The notes below the pieces were generated by a model. The model made no database searches and had not been told where the DNA came from. It worked only from the letters and a program-made list of their open reading frames with translations. A program made the position numbers and the translations under genes. A stretch of DNA of 64,000 bases, taken from Molanna angustata (Eukaryota; Arthropoda; Insecta; Trichoptera; Molannidae). Below, one piece after another: positions 9,519-20,219 of this stretch (positions are counted from its first letter, which is position 1; every line of letters begins with the position of its first letter). The stretch is from assembly GCA_963576475.1 (NCBI GenBank), contig OY754972.1, forward strand, positions 27,438,424 through 27,502,423, written 5' to 3'.

Positions 9519-10484
9519 AGTGAAAAAGTGAATGTATCAGAAGTGAAATCATAGGAAAATTTGTGATTAAATTAATTTTACAATAAAATATAGATACAAA
9601 CGGAATTAGTTTTTCGTAGATTTTTACGTAATTTTGTTTATTCTTCACCAAAGGATCTTTTTTTCGTGGAAGTATTAAAAATACAATTTTTAAACTTATC
9701 TGCATATAAATAAAGTAGACCTGGTAAGATTGTCGTTCTGGATTTGCACATGTTTGTGCACGGCTAAATTCATGTCAGTCTGTCTGTCTGTCTTTCGTTT
9801 GAAATCTTACTATGTCAAAATCGTCAATTTTACAGTAGAGCAAAAATCTTATAATATAACATTTTTATAATATAACATTTGAAACAGTATAAAAACACAA
9901 AGCCTCGCGAGCTAATGTTTTTTATGTTATTTTCAAAAGAAAGTATGTTTTAATGTTATATAATAAGACTTATAGAATGCTTTTTTGCAATACTCGCCGA
10001 GTCGCCAAAATTGATTTATGAGAATATATCCTTACGGTTATTATAATGCCAACTGATGCCAACGTAAAATTTTGTTTGTTCCCGTCATAGCCAGAGCTCA
10101 AAAGGCACGAAATAATAAAATCCTACATAGGGAGAGGGAACAATTTACACGGAACAAGTGTTTCCTTTTGCATTGTGGGTCAGATTTGCTTTACTTGCAT
10201 TGTTTTACCGATTTAGCTGTCAAAATGGTGATTCTTTACAAGTGGCCTACAACGCCAATTATATTGATTTTTTGTTTAAAGATAGTCAATATTATACATA
10301 TTTCGGGAAAAATATTCTTTTTTTGTGGAAACGCCTAATTTTTTTTAAAAAAAAAATACGAAAAAATATATAAAGAGTATAAATGGTTGGTTTTCGACAT
10401 CTATCGGTAAATTTATGGAAACACAATATAAAATCATTTTTACAAAAAACAACTTTATTTCTACGAAATTTTGTAAAACAGGAA
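9519..10484. other. AT-rich sequence with a short (CTGT)n run
   Basis: It holds (TCTG)4 near 9777-9793. ORFs at 9517-9705 and 10072-10373 are AT-driven and lack motifs. Nothing else is recognised. Confidence 0.45.
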
Positions 10485-11145
10485 TACAGTTTAAAAATAT
10501 ATAAGATTACAAAATATTTAAATACCTTCAACTTTCGTGTCGGGTCTTGAAATTTAATTATTACATATTTAACTAAGGAATATTATTTGAATGACATCAC
10601 AAAAGCGCCGCAATGCGTTTAAAAGTATAAGTTTTCTTCCGATGAGAATAATATCTAATTATGAAATAATATTATTATCAACAACTATTGATTATTGATT
10701 ACAGTTTAAAAATATATAAGATTACAAAATATTTATATACCTTCTACTTTCGTGTCAGGTCTTGAAATTTAATTATTATTTAACTATGGAGTATTATTTG
10801 AATGACATCACAAAAGCGCCGCAATGCGTTTAAAAATATAAGTTTTCTTCCGATGAGAATAATATCTAATTATGAAATAATATTATTATCAACAACTATT
10901 GATTATTGATTACAGTTTAAAAATATATAAGATTACAAAATATTTATATACCTTCTACTTTCGTGTCAGGTCTTGAAATTTTATTATTATTTAACTATGG
11001 AGTATTATTTGAATGACATCACAAAAGCGCTGCAATGCGTAAACCGCCTATATATAAGTTTTCTTCCGATGAGAATAAAATCGAAATAATAAAAAGGTCA
11101 TCAAAATTAAATATTATTATCAACAACTATTGATTATTTATTATA
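10485..11145. repeat. Tandem repeat, three copies of ~211-215 bp
   Basis: Units start TACAGTTTAAAAATATATAA at 10485, 10700 and 10911. Each contains CTTTCGTGTC, GAATGACATCACAAAAGCGC, GCAATGCGT and TTTTCTTCCGATGAGAATAA. The third unit is diverged at its end. Spacing is 215 and 211 bp. Such internal repeats are common in Helitrons, and a Helitron-type 3' end lies 630 bp downstream (11774), but the link is unproven. Confidence 0.85.
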
Positions 11146-11774
11146 AAATAATGTATGTTGTGCACGTTACAACTTTAAAAACACATTCGTTCTATATTGG
11201 CAACCCAAAGTTTGAATTAATTGGACTAACATAAATAAAAAAAATACTTATTTAAAAATAATCAAAATGAGGTAATTAACTACATTTTGATGATGGAGAA
11301 TAGAGTGCTTTTACTCATCATAATATGCCCATGAGACACAAAGCGAAGATGCAGGTCGATAAATTGCAGCATCCAGAGTAATTTATCTTTTCACGGCACT
11401 CACGGTTAAGGGCAAGCGTTCGTTCTTCCTCGCGGGTGCTCATGTTGACGTGGCCAAGTCTTCATGGACTATTGGCATCGTCATGGGCATGTTCATGGGG
11501 CGTGTGGCTGGGGCCATGTGTCCATGCGGAGTAGCCGCAAAAACAACACTGGCAATGGACTGGAAGCCCACACCTTGTGAAGTCCACTAGATATTGTGAA
11601 GTCCACCAGGTGTTGGTTAACACTGTACCGAATATATTTTTTAAGTACCTACCATAAAAGCTTCGTTTCATTTTGTTGCATGAACCGCCGAAGGCGGCCA
11701 TTTACCGCGCAGCGGTAAAAAGTAGGCTGAAAGCCCTAGCTTAGAAGCTGAGCGAAGCGATGCTTCTCAGCTAG
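11146..11774 (+). mobile_element. Putative Helitron 3' region, second family
   Basis: The last ~45 bp (11733-11774) form a hairpin, AGAAGC pairing with GCTTCT, followed by CAGCTAG and a T. This is the Helitron 3'-end layout. The region 11330-11700 is clearly more GC-rich than its surroundings (for example GGGCGTGTGGCTGGGGCCAT) and encodes no recognised protein. The minus ORF at 11462-11701 has no known motif. The 5' end was not found, so the start given is only the limit of the preceding tandem repeat. Confidence 0.5.
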
Positions 11775-12589
11775 TATATAATAATACTGTATCCATTTAG
11801 TACACAATGTTATCATTTTAGCGAGTGGGTCTATATATATGTAGGTACCTAATAATAAGAAGGTATATCCTATATGAATGGATCAAATCATAGAAAACAT
11901 CACGTTTCGTATTTTTGTAGGGACGAGGAGGCGAGACACATAGTAGGTATAGAAATTCCATAATGGAATAGTCATGAAAGGAAAGCGGAGGATAATATTT
12001 TTTTTATAAAAATTCGGTAATAAATAAAATCTGTTAAATAATTATGTTTCTTAAAAAAATATAGTTGTTGGTGAAAATCTTAAGTGAGTTAGACGTCATT
12101 TGATATATTAAAACAATGAGTGGTATTTTGAAAAGTTTCACTTTATAGCTTACGATGTATTGTATTTAAAAAATATATATTTTATTATATATTTCCGTAA
12201 TAATAAGTTTATCATTGAGCATATGATGCATACTTGAAATTTTCACCATGAACATGACCTTCAGGAAAGAGGTGAAAAATGGCTGCAAAGTGATATCATA
12301 TCTGCTGTTGTTGTAGCTATGTTGATTCTTGTGGATCTTTTGGAAATGGCTCATGATTCTTCACATTTTGCAAAATCTTTAATATTATTACCTAATCACC
12401 ACGGTGGGTCTGAGTTTGTTGGTGATTAAAGCACTTTGTTGTTTAACATTGTTTTTAATATGCCTACCTACGAATGGTATGCACACAAAAAAAAACCCTC
12501 ACACAGACCTCTCTTATTACTCCATTTCCTTTGTTACGCTGATGTATGTATGTTATTTGGACGCAAATCAAGATTTCTGAGATAAATTG
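11775..12589. other. AT-rich sequence, nothing recognised
   Basis: No coding or shared-repeat signal was found here. Confidence 0.4.
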
Positions 12590-13135
12590 GAGCGATTACA
12601 AAATACAAGCGTTCGATATATTTTTAAATTGAAAAAAAAATCACCACATATCGGAATACCGAACTTGTCAAGCAGGCAGCGTAGGAACCTACATACCCTC
12701 ACACTTCTATACAAGGTCTCAAACAACCCCAACGCTCCAGTTTATCTACGAAATGAATGAATCGCTTCCTATTTTAACACGGGTTGCCTCTTCTTTCAAA
12801 TACAGAAACTTCATTTTTACTTATATACTTCACTTATACTTCATTTTTCACCACATCTTTCTCCGTACAAGAAGCTCGTCTTTGGATTCACATACCATCA
12901 CAACTTCGAGTTTTCGTCCCCCCCCCCTCTTCTCTCCCCTCCGTTTGTGTATTATTTTTATTTTATACGTATATATTTATATTTTCATTATATGTTTTAT
13001 TCATATAAATTGTTGGTACGTATCATAAATACAATATTCTTCACCAAATGAATTTGGTTGGTTGGAATATATTGCCATCTGGCAATAAACTAGCCATTAT
13101 GCACATGTGCTTAAAAAGTTATAATAAATAAATAA
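12590..13135 (+). mobile_element. Jockey/CR1-like LINE 3' end
   Basis: Broken frames give the C-terminal region of a LINE reverse transcriptase: RRNLHTLTLLYKVSNNPNAPVYL, of the H-x-L-x-LLYK...P-x-YL type, and later FSVQEARLWIHIPSQLR, the 'LWNxIP' type. A tail at 13047-13135 contains 'GCCATCTGGCAATAAACTAG' and ends in (AATA)n. That tail resembles the 3' end of SINE family 1 (2407-2645), suggesting this LINE is its partner. A C-rich run sits at about 12920-12930. The ORFs at 12753-13028 and 12784-13008 are two frames of the same decayed piece. Confidence 0.65.
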
Positions 13136-13178
13136 ATATGTAACTATTATTCTAAGGATTTCCAAAAATAAATAAAAA

Positions 13179-14228
13179 CTAGTTGCATGTAACACATGAG
13201 ATCCAACTGTCGATAGCGATAGTATGTATAGTTGAAGAATATGTACCAAACTATAAACCCATAGATACAAATTATTGAATATTTTCAGATATTTTGTTTT
13301 CTATACAACATATGTAGGTATGTATGTCAAGATAGGATAGTATGGAAGAAGATCCTTTTTCCTACCCAGAATATGCAAATTGCATGATGGTATGTATGTA
13401 TGTTTGGAGATGAAGTAACAAACTATTAAGTCTTCTTACATATTGTGTATAGGCGACTGCCATACAAAATGTATGAAGCGATGTCGTCACTAAATTCAAT
13501 TTTTAAAAAAATTGTTAAAAAAAAATTGAGATCTTCTTCTACAATGTTAATATTTTTTATAGAAAATTAAATTATCTAGTTGGGGTGTTTCGGCTTTTTT
13601 CGATAATTGTAAAAGTTTTGGAAATATAGGCAGTTAAACTCATAAATTTATCATAAAAAAAATATTTTTCTTAATAAAAAATGTTTGAGAAACCCTGGAA
13701 TTTTTTTGAAAAAACTAATTTGAGATTTTGTATTTGTCTATGTTTGTACCAATTTTCAGCGTTCTACCGTTTATGGTTTCTGAAATATATGGAAAAATAA
13801 AATAAAAATTCAAAAGTTGATAACCCCTGACTGAAACAAAAATTCAAAATTCCGAGTATAAAAGTTTTGTAGGCCTGTAACTGTTTATATATTCTGAAAT
13901 TTTAGGCTCTGTAAATTGAGCGGATCAAAAGTTATAAGGGGGGGACGGACACACAGACACACACACACACAGACACACACACAGACACACAGACACACAC
14001 ACAGACACACACACACACAGACACACGAAATGTTCTACTCCGAATTCTGAGTAAATCCGTGTATGGAACATATATGCTGCGAAGCCTCTAAGTTGGTGTT
14101 TTTTGACTTCAAAGTTGGAAAATCCATGAAAAAAGTAGACCTCTCCATACAATTCTCGCGTATTCTGGCTTGATACATTGTCGATATGTTAAGAGAACAA
14201 AGTTCTCCTGAACAAATCGACAGTTGGA
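13179..14228 (-). mobile_element. Non-autonomous Helitron family 1, copy A
   Basis: On the minus strand it runs from TCCAACTGTCGAT (ending at 14228) to ...ATCGACAGTTGGATCTC, a hairpin CATGT-GTT-ACATG, and CAACTAG followed by T (13179-13182). The 1050 bp are non-coding. TCCAACTGTCGAT and ATCGACAGTTGGA near the two ends are inverted repeats of each other. The base before TC is G here, but A in copies B and C. A CA-rich microsatellite lies at 13949-14027. Copies B (15968-16983) and C (17466-19001) share the ends. Confidence 0.8.
13949..14027. repeat. (ACACACAG)n microsatellite inside Helitron copy A
   Basis: An irregular run of GACACACAC and AGACACAC units. The same site in copy B is TGTG-rich followed by about 17 C residues (16210-16224), and in copy C it is a short poly-G plus GACAGACAC. 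This shows a hypervariable internal site of the family. The ORF 13925-14152 (minus) reads through it and is not a gene. Confidence 0.8.
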
Positions 14229-15586
14229 CAATATCTATATATATTTAAATCGAATATTTTATGATTATTACATACACAATGGTACCTACCTAATACAAGT
14301 ATGTAAACAATCAAAAATCCATTCAACATTATATAGAATTTTCAAAATTTGATTTGATGAGGAAAATCAATAATAATGCATAATTGGTTAACGTAGACTG
14401 TAGAGCAAGCGCGATGACAGGTCGTAAGCCCTATAGGTGCCTGATTTCCTAGTTCATATTGAGATATAAAGTTTGTCTAAAAATTATATATTAAAACATT
14501 TGGTAGAAAAAAAAAATGAATATGATGTCCTTGATGTAAAATATCTATACAATCACTCAAATTATGTACTATGCACGACATAATATAGGATGTAGATTTT
14601 ACATATTATACAACGCAATTCAAGTTACAGATTTTTTATATTTTTAACATAACAAATGTCAATCTTTTACTATACAATTCAAACTATTTGATTTATTGTC
14701 ATTACTCTGGTTTCACTTCAATTCGAATATTGATTATTTTTATTTTAACAAATAATAAACATATCACAAAGAAATCGTTTATTTAAAATCGACTCGTTAG
14801 TTCAGTACAAGTATTGTCTTGTTTTTATTAAACGTTTCATTTGTCAAAACTACACTGTATTGAAACAATCAATATTTAGGTATTTATTTCAGTGACCATT
14901 TACATATACCTACATATATTTATATATTATGCTTTTAAATTCAGGTTAATGATGAAATATGATTCATTCCTTTAAAATAATGACTTACAATAATTCCACA
15001 GACAACTAAATATTGGTATCGTTATTCTTCGCATTTAGTATAAACGATTCAGGATATAAGCACCTATAATGTATGTATAGGTATAAAATGAAACGTAATA
15101 TTTTTCCAATTCCCAACAACAATGAGTGAAGAGCTTTGAAAGGTTTTAAATTGCAGCAATGTTGAGGGTTAATGGAACATGCATCACTGGAGTTAAATTC
15201 CATTTCCATCTTTTGTCGTTGGATACTTCAAATATAAAGTTTTTTGAAGAATTAAAAAGTATGATCCAATTTAAACTAGAAACACACAACTGAGTACATT
15301 GAACATTACTATTAAAAACGTATTCAAACTAGTGAAGTTCATTAATTATTTTATTCAGTTCAATATTTTTTTAGCCCAATTAAGCCCATTAGTTTAACGT
15401 CTGAATGTCTTTTGAGATTTTAGAAACATAATTTATTTTTGAATACCGAAATAAGAATTAAGAAAATATTTTTTATTACTTTTTATTTTTTAATACCTAT
15501 TTTTTCAAATTGATACACCATCATTATTACTAAACGAATCATTTTGAAAAAAATAACCTAGTTAGTTTGAATATTAATAAAGATAA
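14229..15586. other. AT-rich spacer with a piece of repeat family D
   Basis: At 14370-14480 the landmarks GCATAATTGGTTAACG, 'GATGACAGGTCGTAAGCCCT' and 'AGGTGCCTGATTTCC' match the family D repeat at 46055-46215. The rest is AT-rich with no recognised gene. This spacer forms part of the loop between Helitron copies A and B. Confidence 0.6.
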
Positions 15587-15960
15587 ATATACCTTAACTT
15601 TTTGATTATGTTCTGTATATATTCTTGTAAGTAAATTATAAGCATACCCCAATTTTAGACATTTATCTTAAATTTCTAAAAAAATATAAGGTATAGAGCA
15701 AAACTTGTTTTTTTATAAATTAAAGAAGAACAAAATACCTGGAAAAATATGATATGACGTTGCATTAACGCATCAGGTTAAGTAAATAAACCAAAAAAAA
15801 ACTTTTATTACGCAATGGCGCTGAATGGAAAATAAATGTTTTTTAGGTTTATTTACTAAACCTGAAGCATTAATGCAACGTCACATCGTATTTTTCTATT
15901 AAGCCATTATTTTTCTACAAGAATTTATACAGAACATTTTCATAAAGTTAAGGTATATTT
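15587..15960. repeat. Foldback element with two nested inverted-repeat pairs
   Basis: The outer arms 15587-15631 (ATATACCTTAACTTT...TCTTGTAA) and 15915-15959 are inverted with a few mismatches. The inner arms 15751-15793 (TGACGTTGCATTAACGCATC...) and 15846-15890 are inverted around a central 'TTACGCAATGGCGC' loop. The 374 bp are non-coding. It ends just before Helitron copy B. Confidence 0.65.
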
Positions 15961-15967
15961 TTGTTTA

Positions 15968-16983
15968 TCCAACTGTCGATTTGTTCAGGAGAACTTTGTT
16001 CTCTTAACATATCGACAATGTATCAAGCCAGAATACGCGAGAATTGTATGGAGAGGTCTACTTTTTTCACGGCTTTTCCAACTTTGAAGTCAAAAAACAC
16101 CAACTTAGAGGCTTCGCAGCATATATGTTCCATACACGGATTTACTCAGAATTCGAAGTAGAACATTTCGTGTGTCTGTGTGTGTGTGTGTGTCTGTGTG
16201 TCTGTGTGTCCCCCCCCCCCCCCCTTATAACTTTTGATCCGCTCAATTTACAGAGCCTAAAATTTCAGAATATATAAACAGTTACAGGCCTACAAAACTT
16301 TTATACTCGGAATTTTGAATTTTTGTTTCAGTCAGGGGTTATCAACTTTTGAATTTTTATTTTATTTTTCCATATATCTCAGAAACCATAAACGGTAGAA
16401 CGCTGAAAATTGGTACAAACATAGACAAATATAAAATCTCAAATTAGTTTTTTCAAAAAAATTCCAGGGTTTCTCAAACATTTTTTATTAAGAAAAATAT
16501 TTTTTTTATGATAAATTTATGAGTTTAACTGCCTATATTTCCAAAACTTTTACAATTATCGAAAAAAGCCGAAACACCTTAACTAGATAATTTAATTTTC
16601 TATAAAAAATATTAACATTGTAGTAGAAGATCTCAATTTTTTTTTAACAATTTTTTTAAAAATTGAATGTAGTGACGACATCGCTTCATACATTTTGTAT
16701 GGCAGTCGCCTATACACAATATGTAAGAAGACTTAATAGTTTGATACTTCATCTCCAAACATACATACATGCCATCATGCTATTTGCATATTCTGGGTAG
16801 GAAAAAGGATCTTCCTCCATACTATCCTATCTTGACATACATACCTACATATGTTGTATAGAAAACAAAATATCTGAAAATATTCAATAATTTGTATCTA
16901 TGGGTTTATAGTTTGGTACATATTCTTCAACTATACATACTATCGCTATCGACAGTTGGATCTCATGTGTTACATGCAACTAG
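15968..16983 (+). mobile_element. Non-autonomous Helitron family 1, copy B
   Basis: It begins A|TCCAACTGTCGAT and ends ATCGACAGTTGGATCTC, a hairpin CATGT-GTT-ACATG, and CAACTAG|T, matching Helitron rules (A|T insertion, TC start, CTAG end, 3' hairpin). It is 1016 bp, non-coding, and the near-perfect reverse complement of copy A. Its minisatellite position holds TGTGTCTG units and a C run at about 16210-16224. ORFs within (15961-16277) are shadows. Confidence 0.85.
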
Positions 16984-17465
16984 TTTATATCCAAACTATG
17001 TAAATTATTTTTTTCAAAACGATTTAATAAGAAATAATGATGGTATATCAAATTGAAAAATAGGTACGTTGGCAGCAGTCCCCCCTTAAGTAAAAAATAT
17101 TTTGATTACACAGCATGATTTAAAATTTATGAAAGTAATACAAAACAGAGATAAATAATAAAATAACGTAGATACAATATCGACACACATTAGTAACAAA
17201 CGGAAACATATTTAAAATGATTGAAAATGACAAGTTGTATGATAGGTAGGTAAAGGTATACATATAAACAGAAATGGTACCATTTCTAATTCAGATTTTG
17301 TGAAGAAATAAAATTTATTGCTTATTTACATGACGAAAATCAGGAATAAAAAAATCACTGGATACAGCATTAAAATAGCAAAATTATATGTAGAATTTGA
17401 AAAAATCACGCGGTAAATCTAATCAATCGATAGTTCTTTTAGATTACAAAATATTTTGGAAAGAA
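16984..17465. other. AT-rich sequence between Helitrons
   Basis: No coding or repeat signal was recognised here. Confidence 0.4.
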
Positions 17466-19001
17466 CTAGTTGCATGTAACAGATGAGATCCAACTGTCGA
17501 TAGCGATAGTATGTATACCTAGTTGAAGAATAAGTACCAAACTATAAACCCATAAATCCAAATTATTGAATATTTTAGGATAATTTGTTTTCTATACAAC
17601 ACATGTAGGTATGTACATATGTCCAGATAGGACAGTATGGAGGTCAGTCCCTTTTTCTACCCAGAATATGAAAACTGCATGATGGTATGTATGTATGTTT
17701 GGAGATTTAAATATCAAACTATTAAGTCTTCTTACATATTGTGTATAGGCGTCTGGCATACAAATTGTATGAATCAATGTCGTCACTAAATTCAATTTTT
17801 ATAAAAATTGTTGAAAAAAATTTGAGATATATTACTATAATGCACACATTTTTTATAGAAAATTAAATTCTCTAGTTTACGTGTTTCAGCAGGTAACAGA
17901 ACATATTTCTCCTTGGTGCCAGTGTTTAAGTCTCGAAACGTCCATAGGAAAACCAAAATTATCCTATACAAGACAATTATAAGGACTGTGGTTACATATG
18001 GGTGCGAGGCGTTGACACTCACAATAAAATCTGCTGAAGCTTTGGATGTATTTGAGAGGAAAGTTCTCCGCCGCATATGTGGACCAGTGAAGGATGGGGA
18101 AGAGTGGCGTATAAGGCAAAACGATGAACTGTCCAGAATATATGAAACACCCAGTATCTCAACATATATAAGACTATCGAGATTGAGATGGGCTGGACAT
18201 GTTCAGAGAATGCCAAATATGCGAATTCCCAAGAGAATTATGACTGATCATCCAGGAGGAAAAAGGAAGATAGGAAGACCCAGGTTGCGATGGCAGGACG
18301 AGGTGAGGAGGGATGCAGTACAGCTCCTAAGCATTACAAACTGGAGGACGGCAGCTGAGGACAGACGGGGTTGGAGGCAGAAGTTGAAGGAGGCCAAGGC
18401 TCGACTTGGGCTGTAGCGCCATCGAAGAAGAAGAAGAAGAAGAAGTTTACGTGTTTCAGCATTTTTTGATATTTTTAAAAGAAATGGAAATAAAGGCAGT
18501 TAAAGACAAAAATTTGTCATACCAATTTTTTGCTTCTTTATAAAAACAGTTTGAGAAACCCTGGAACTGTTTTTCAAAATCTATTACGGAATAATATATT
18601 TGACTATATTTTTACAAAATTTCAGCGTTCTGGCATTTATAGTTTTTGAGATACGTGGACAAATGCTATAAAAAATAAAATGTTGATAACCCCTGACTGG
18701 AACAAAAATTATAAATACTGAGTATAAAAGTTGTGTGTACCTAAAATTTTCTATATATTCCGAAATTTATAAGGGGGGGGGGGAACAGACACACAGACAA
18801 AACTCACACAAAATGTTTTACTCCGAATTCTGAGTAAATCTATGTATGGGAACATATATGCTGCGAAGCCTCTAAGTTGGTGTTTTCAGCATGCAAAAAG
18901 TCCACTACGCCATACAAAATCTTCCTTCGTACACGCATCTTGGCTTAATACTGTCGATTCATTCAGAGAATTGAATTCTCATGAACAAATCGACAGTTGG
19001 A
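17466..19001 (-). mobile_element. Non-autonomous Helitron family 1, copy C, split by a LINE
   Basis: On the minus strand it runs from A|TCCAACTGTCGAT (19001) to CAACTAG|T (17466). Removing the 17892-18444 LINE and one 17-bp duplication leaves a Helitron of about 970 bp. It is more diverged from A and B than they are from each other (for example, the right third is shorter). Confidence 0.8.
17892..18444 (+). mobile_element. 5'-truncated RTE-like LINE with 17-bp target duplication
   Basis: GTTTACGTGTTTCAGCA at 17875-17891 recurs exactly at 18445-18461, bracketing 553 bp. An uninterrupted frame from 17892 to the stop at 18414-18416 encodes the C-terminal region of a LINE ORF2. Landmarks are VTYGCEALTLT (about residue 35 of the fragment), FERKVLRRICGP, RLRWAGHVQRM, GRPRLRWQDEV, and NWRTAAEDRRGW near the end. 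A GCGCCATC(GAA)n tail follows. The RT domain itself is lost by 5' truncation, so it cannot move. The lack of stops suggests a recent insertion. The same 3' end recurs at 3399-3530. Confidence 0.9.
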
Positions 19002-19764
19002 TTATAATCAACATATCAACAAAATTCATATTATATCAACAAAGATTCAATAATGAAAAAAGGTAAGTACTTTTTTTTTTTTTTAATAAGGCACAGCCAA
19101 GAAAGTTATTTCGTATATATTTTGAATTGATAATGTGGGTAGATACATTTTTGTTTAAATTTATTTTTAAATTTTTAATTAAGCTATATATTTTATTAAG
19201 GGCTCCAGATTTCACAAACAAAATATTCAAAATATCAATTCAAAAGTATATTTATTTTAGTCAATCTTTTATACAAGTGCACTCCGAGTATATATCGAAC
19301 TGAATAGAGAAATAATATTACATACAGAGAACTTTTACTAACAAACTGTAATATAGTAGTAAATATTTTGTATCATGTGTTTTGTACCTACATTTTAGTA
19401 TTCATAAAAAAAAAACATGCAGTTTTTTTCCGTAATTGTATTTTTTCACAAACCTACCTATATGAAATATCAGTTAAACCAAATATTAAAACAGGTATAA
19501 CATAAATGAAAAATTAATCTGAGTGTGAATGATTCAAACCACTATTTAGGTTTAAATAAAATATCAAGATTAGTACCTATAGGTTTATTTACAAAGTTAA
19601 ATGTTCAAAGAAGATTGGCATCGTCTTTAAATGAAAGCGTTTCAGTTTTCAACACGATGTTTATGAAATGTTCAATATTGCAACATGTAGGTACATGTAT
19701 GTATGTAGCATTTCGTGTTTATCCGTTGTGAGAAACCAATTTATAGAGTAAACATTGAAAAGTC
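19002..19764. other. AT-rich sequence left of the satellite
   Basis: Short ORFs only. No motif or shared repeat was recognised. A GTATGTATGTA run at about 19690-19705 resembles the end of the satellite unit and may mark a diverged edge. Confidence 0.45.
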
Positions 19765-20219
19765 ATTGGAACTGTAGAGATTTAGAATGTATCAACTTGC
19801 GGTGGAATTTGTTTATTTGTAATGCTTCCACATATGTATGTATATTGGAACTGTAGAGATTTAGAATGGATCAACTTGCGGTGGAATTTGTTTATTTGTA
19901 ATGCTTCCACATATGTATGTATGTATATTGGAACTGAAGAGATTTAGAATGGATCAACTTGCGGTGGAATTTGTTTATTTGTAATGCTTCCACATATGTA
20001 TGTATATTGGAACTGAAGAGATTTAGAATGGATCAACTTGCGGTGGAATTTGTTTATTTGTAATGCTTCCACATATGTATGTATATTGGAACTGTAGAGA
20101 TTTAGAATGGATCAACTTGCGGTGGAATTTGTTTATTTGTAATGCTTCCACATATGTATGTATGTATATTGGAACTGAAGAGATTTAGAATGGATCAACT
20201 TGCGGTGGAATTTGTTTAT

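Noticed and set aside
10072..10373. Overlapping 88- and 71-codon ORFs
   Set aside because: AT-driven composition, no motif, no start or splice context, and poly-T/poly-A at the 3' end.
13925..14152. Cys/Val-rich ORF (VCVCVSVCVS)
   Set aside because: It reads through the CA-rich microsatellite of Helitron copy A.
13179..16983. Single giant foldback transposon
   Set aside because: Each arm has its own complete Helitron termini, and a third copy exists alone at 17466-19001.
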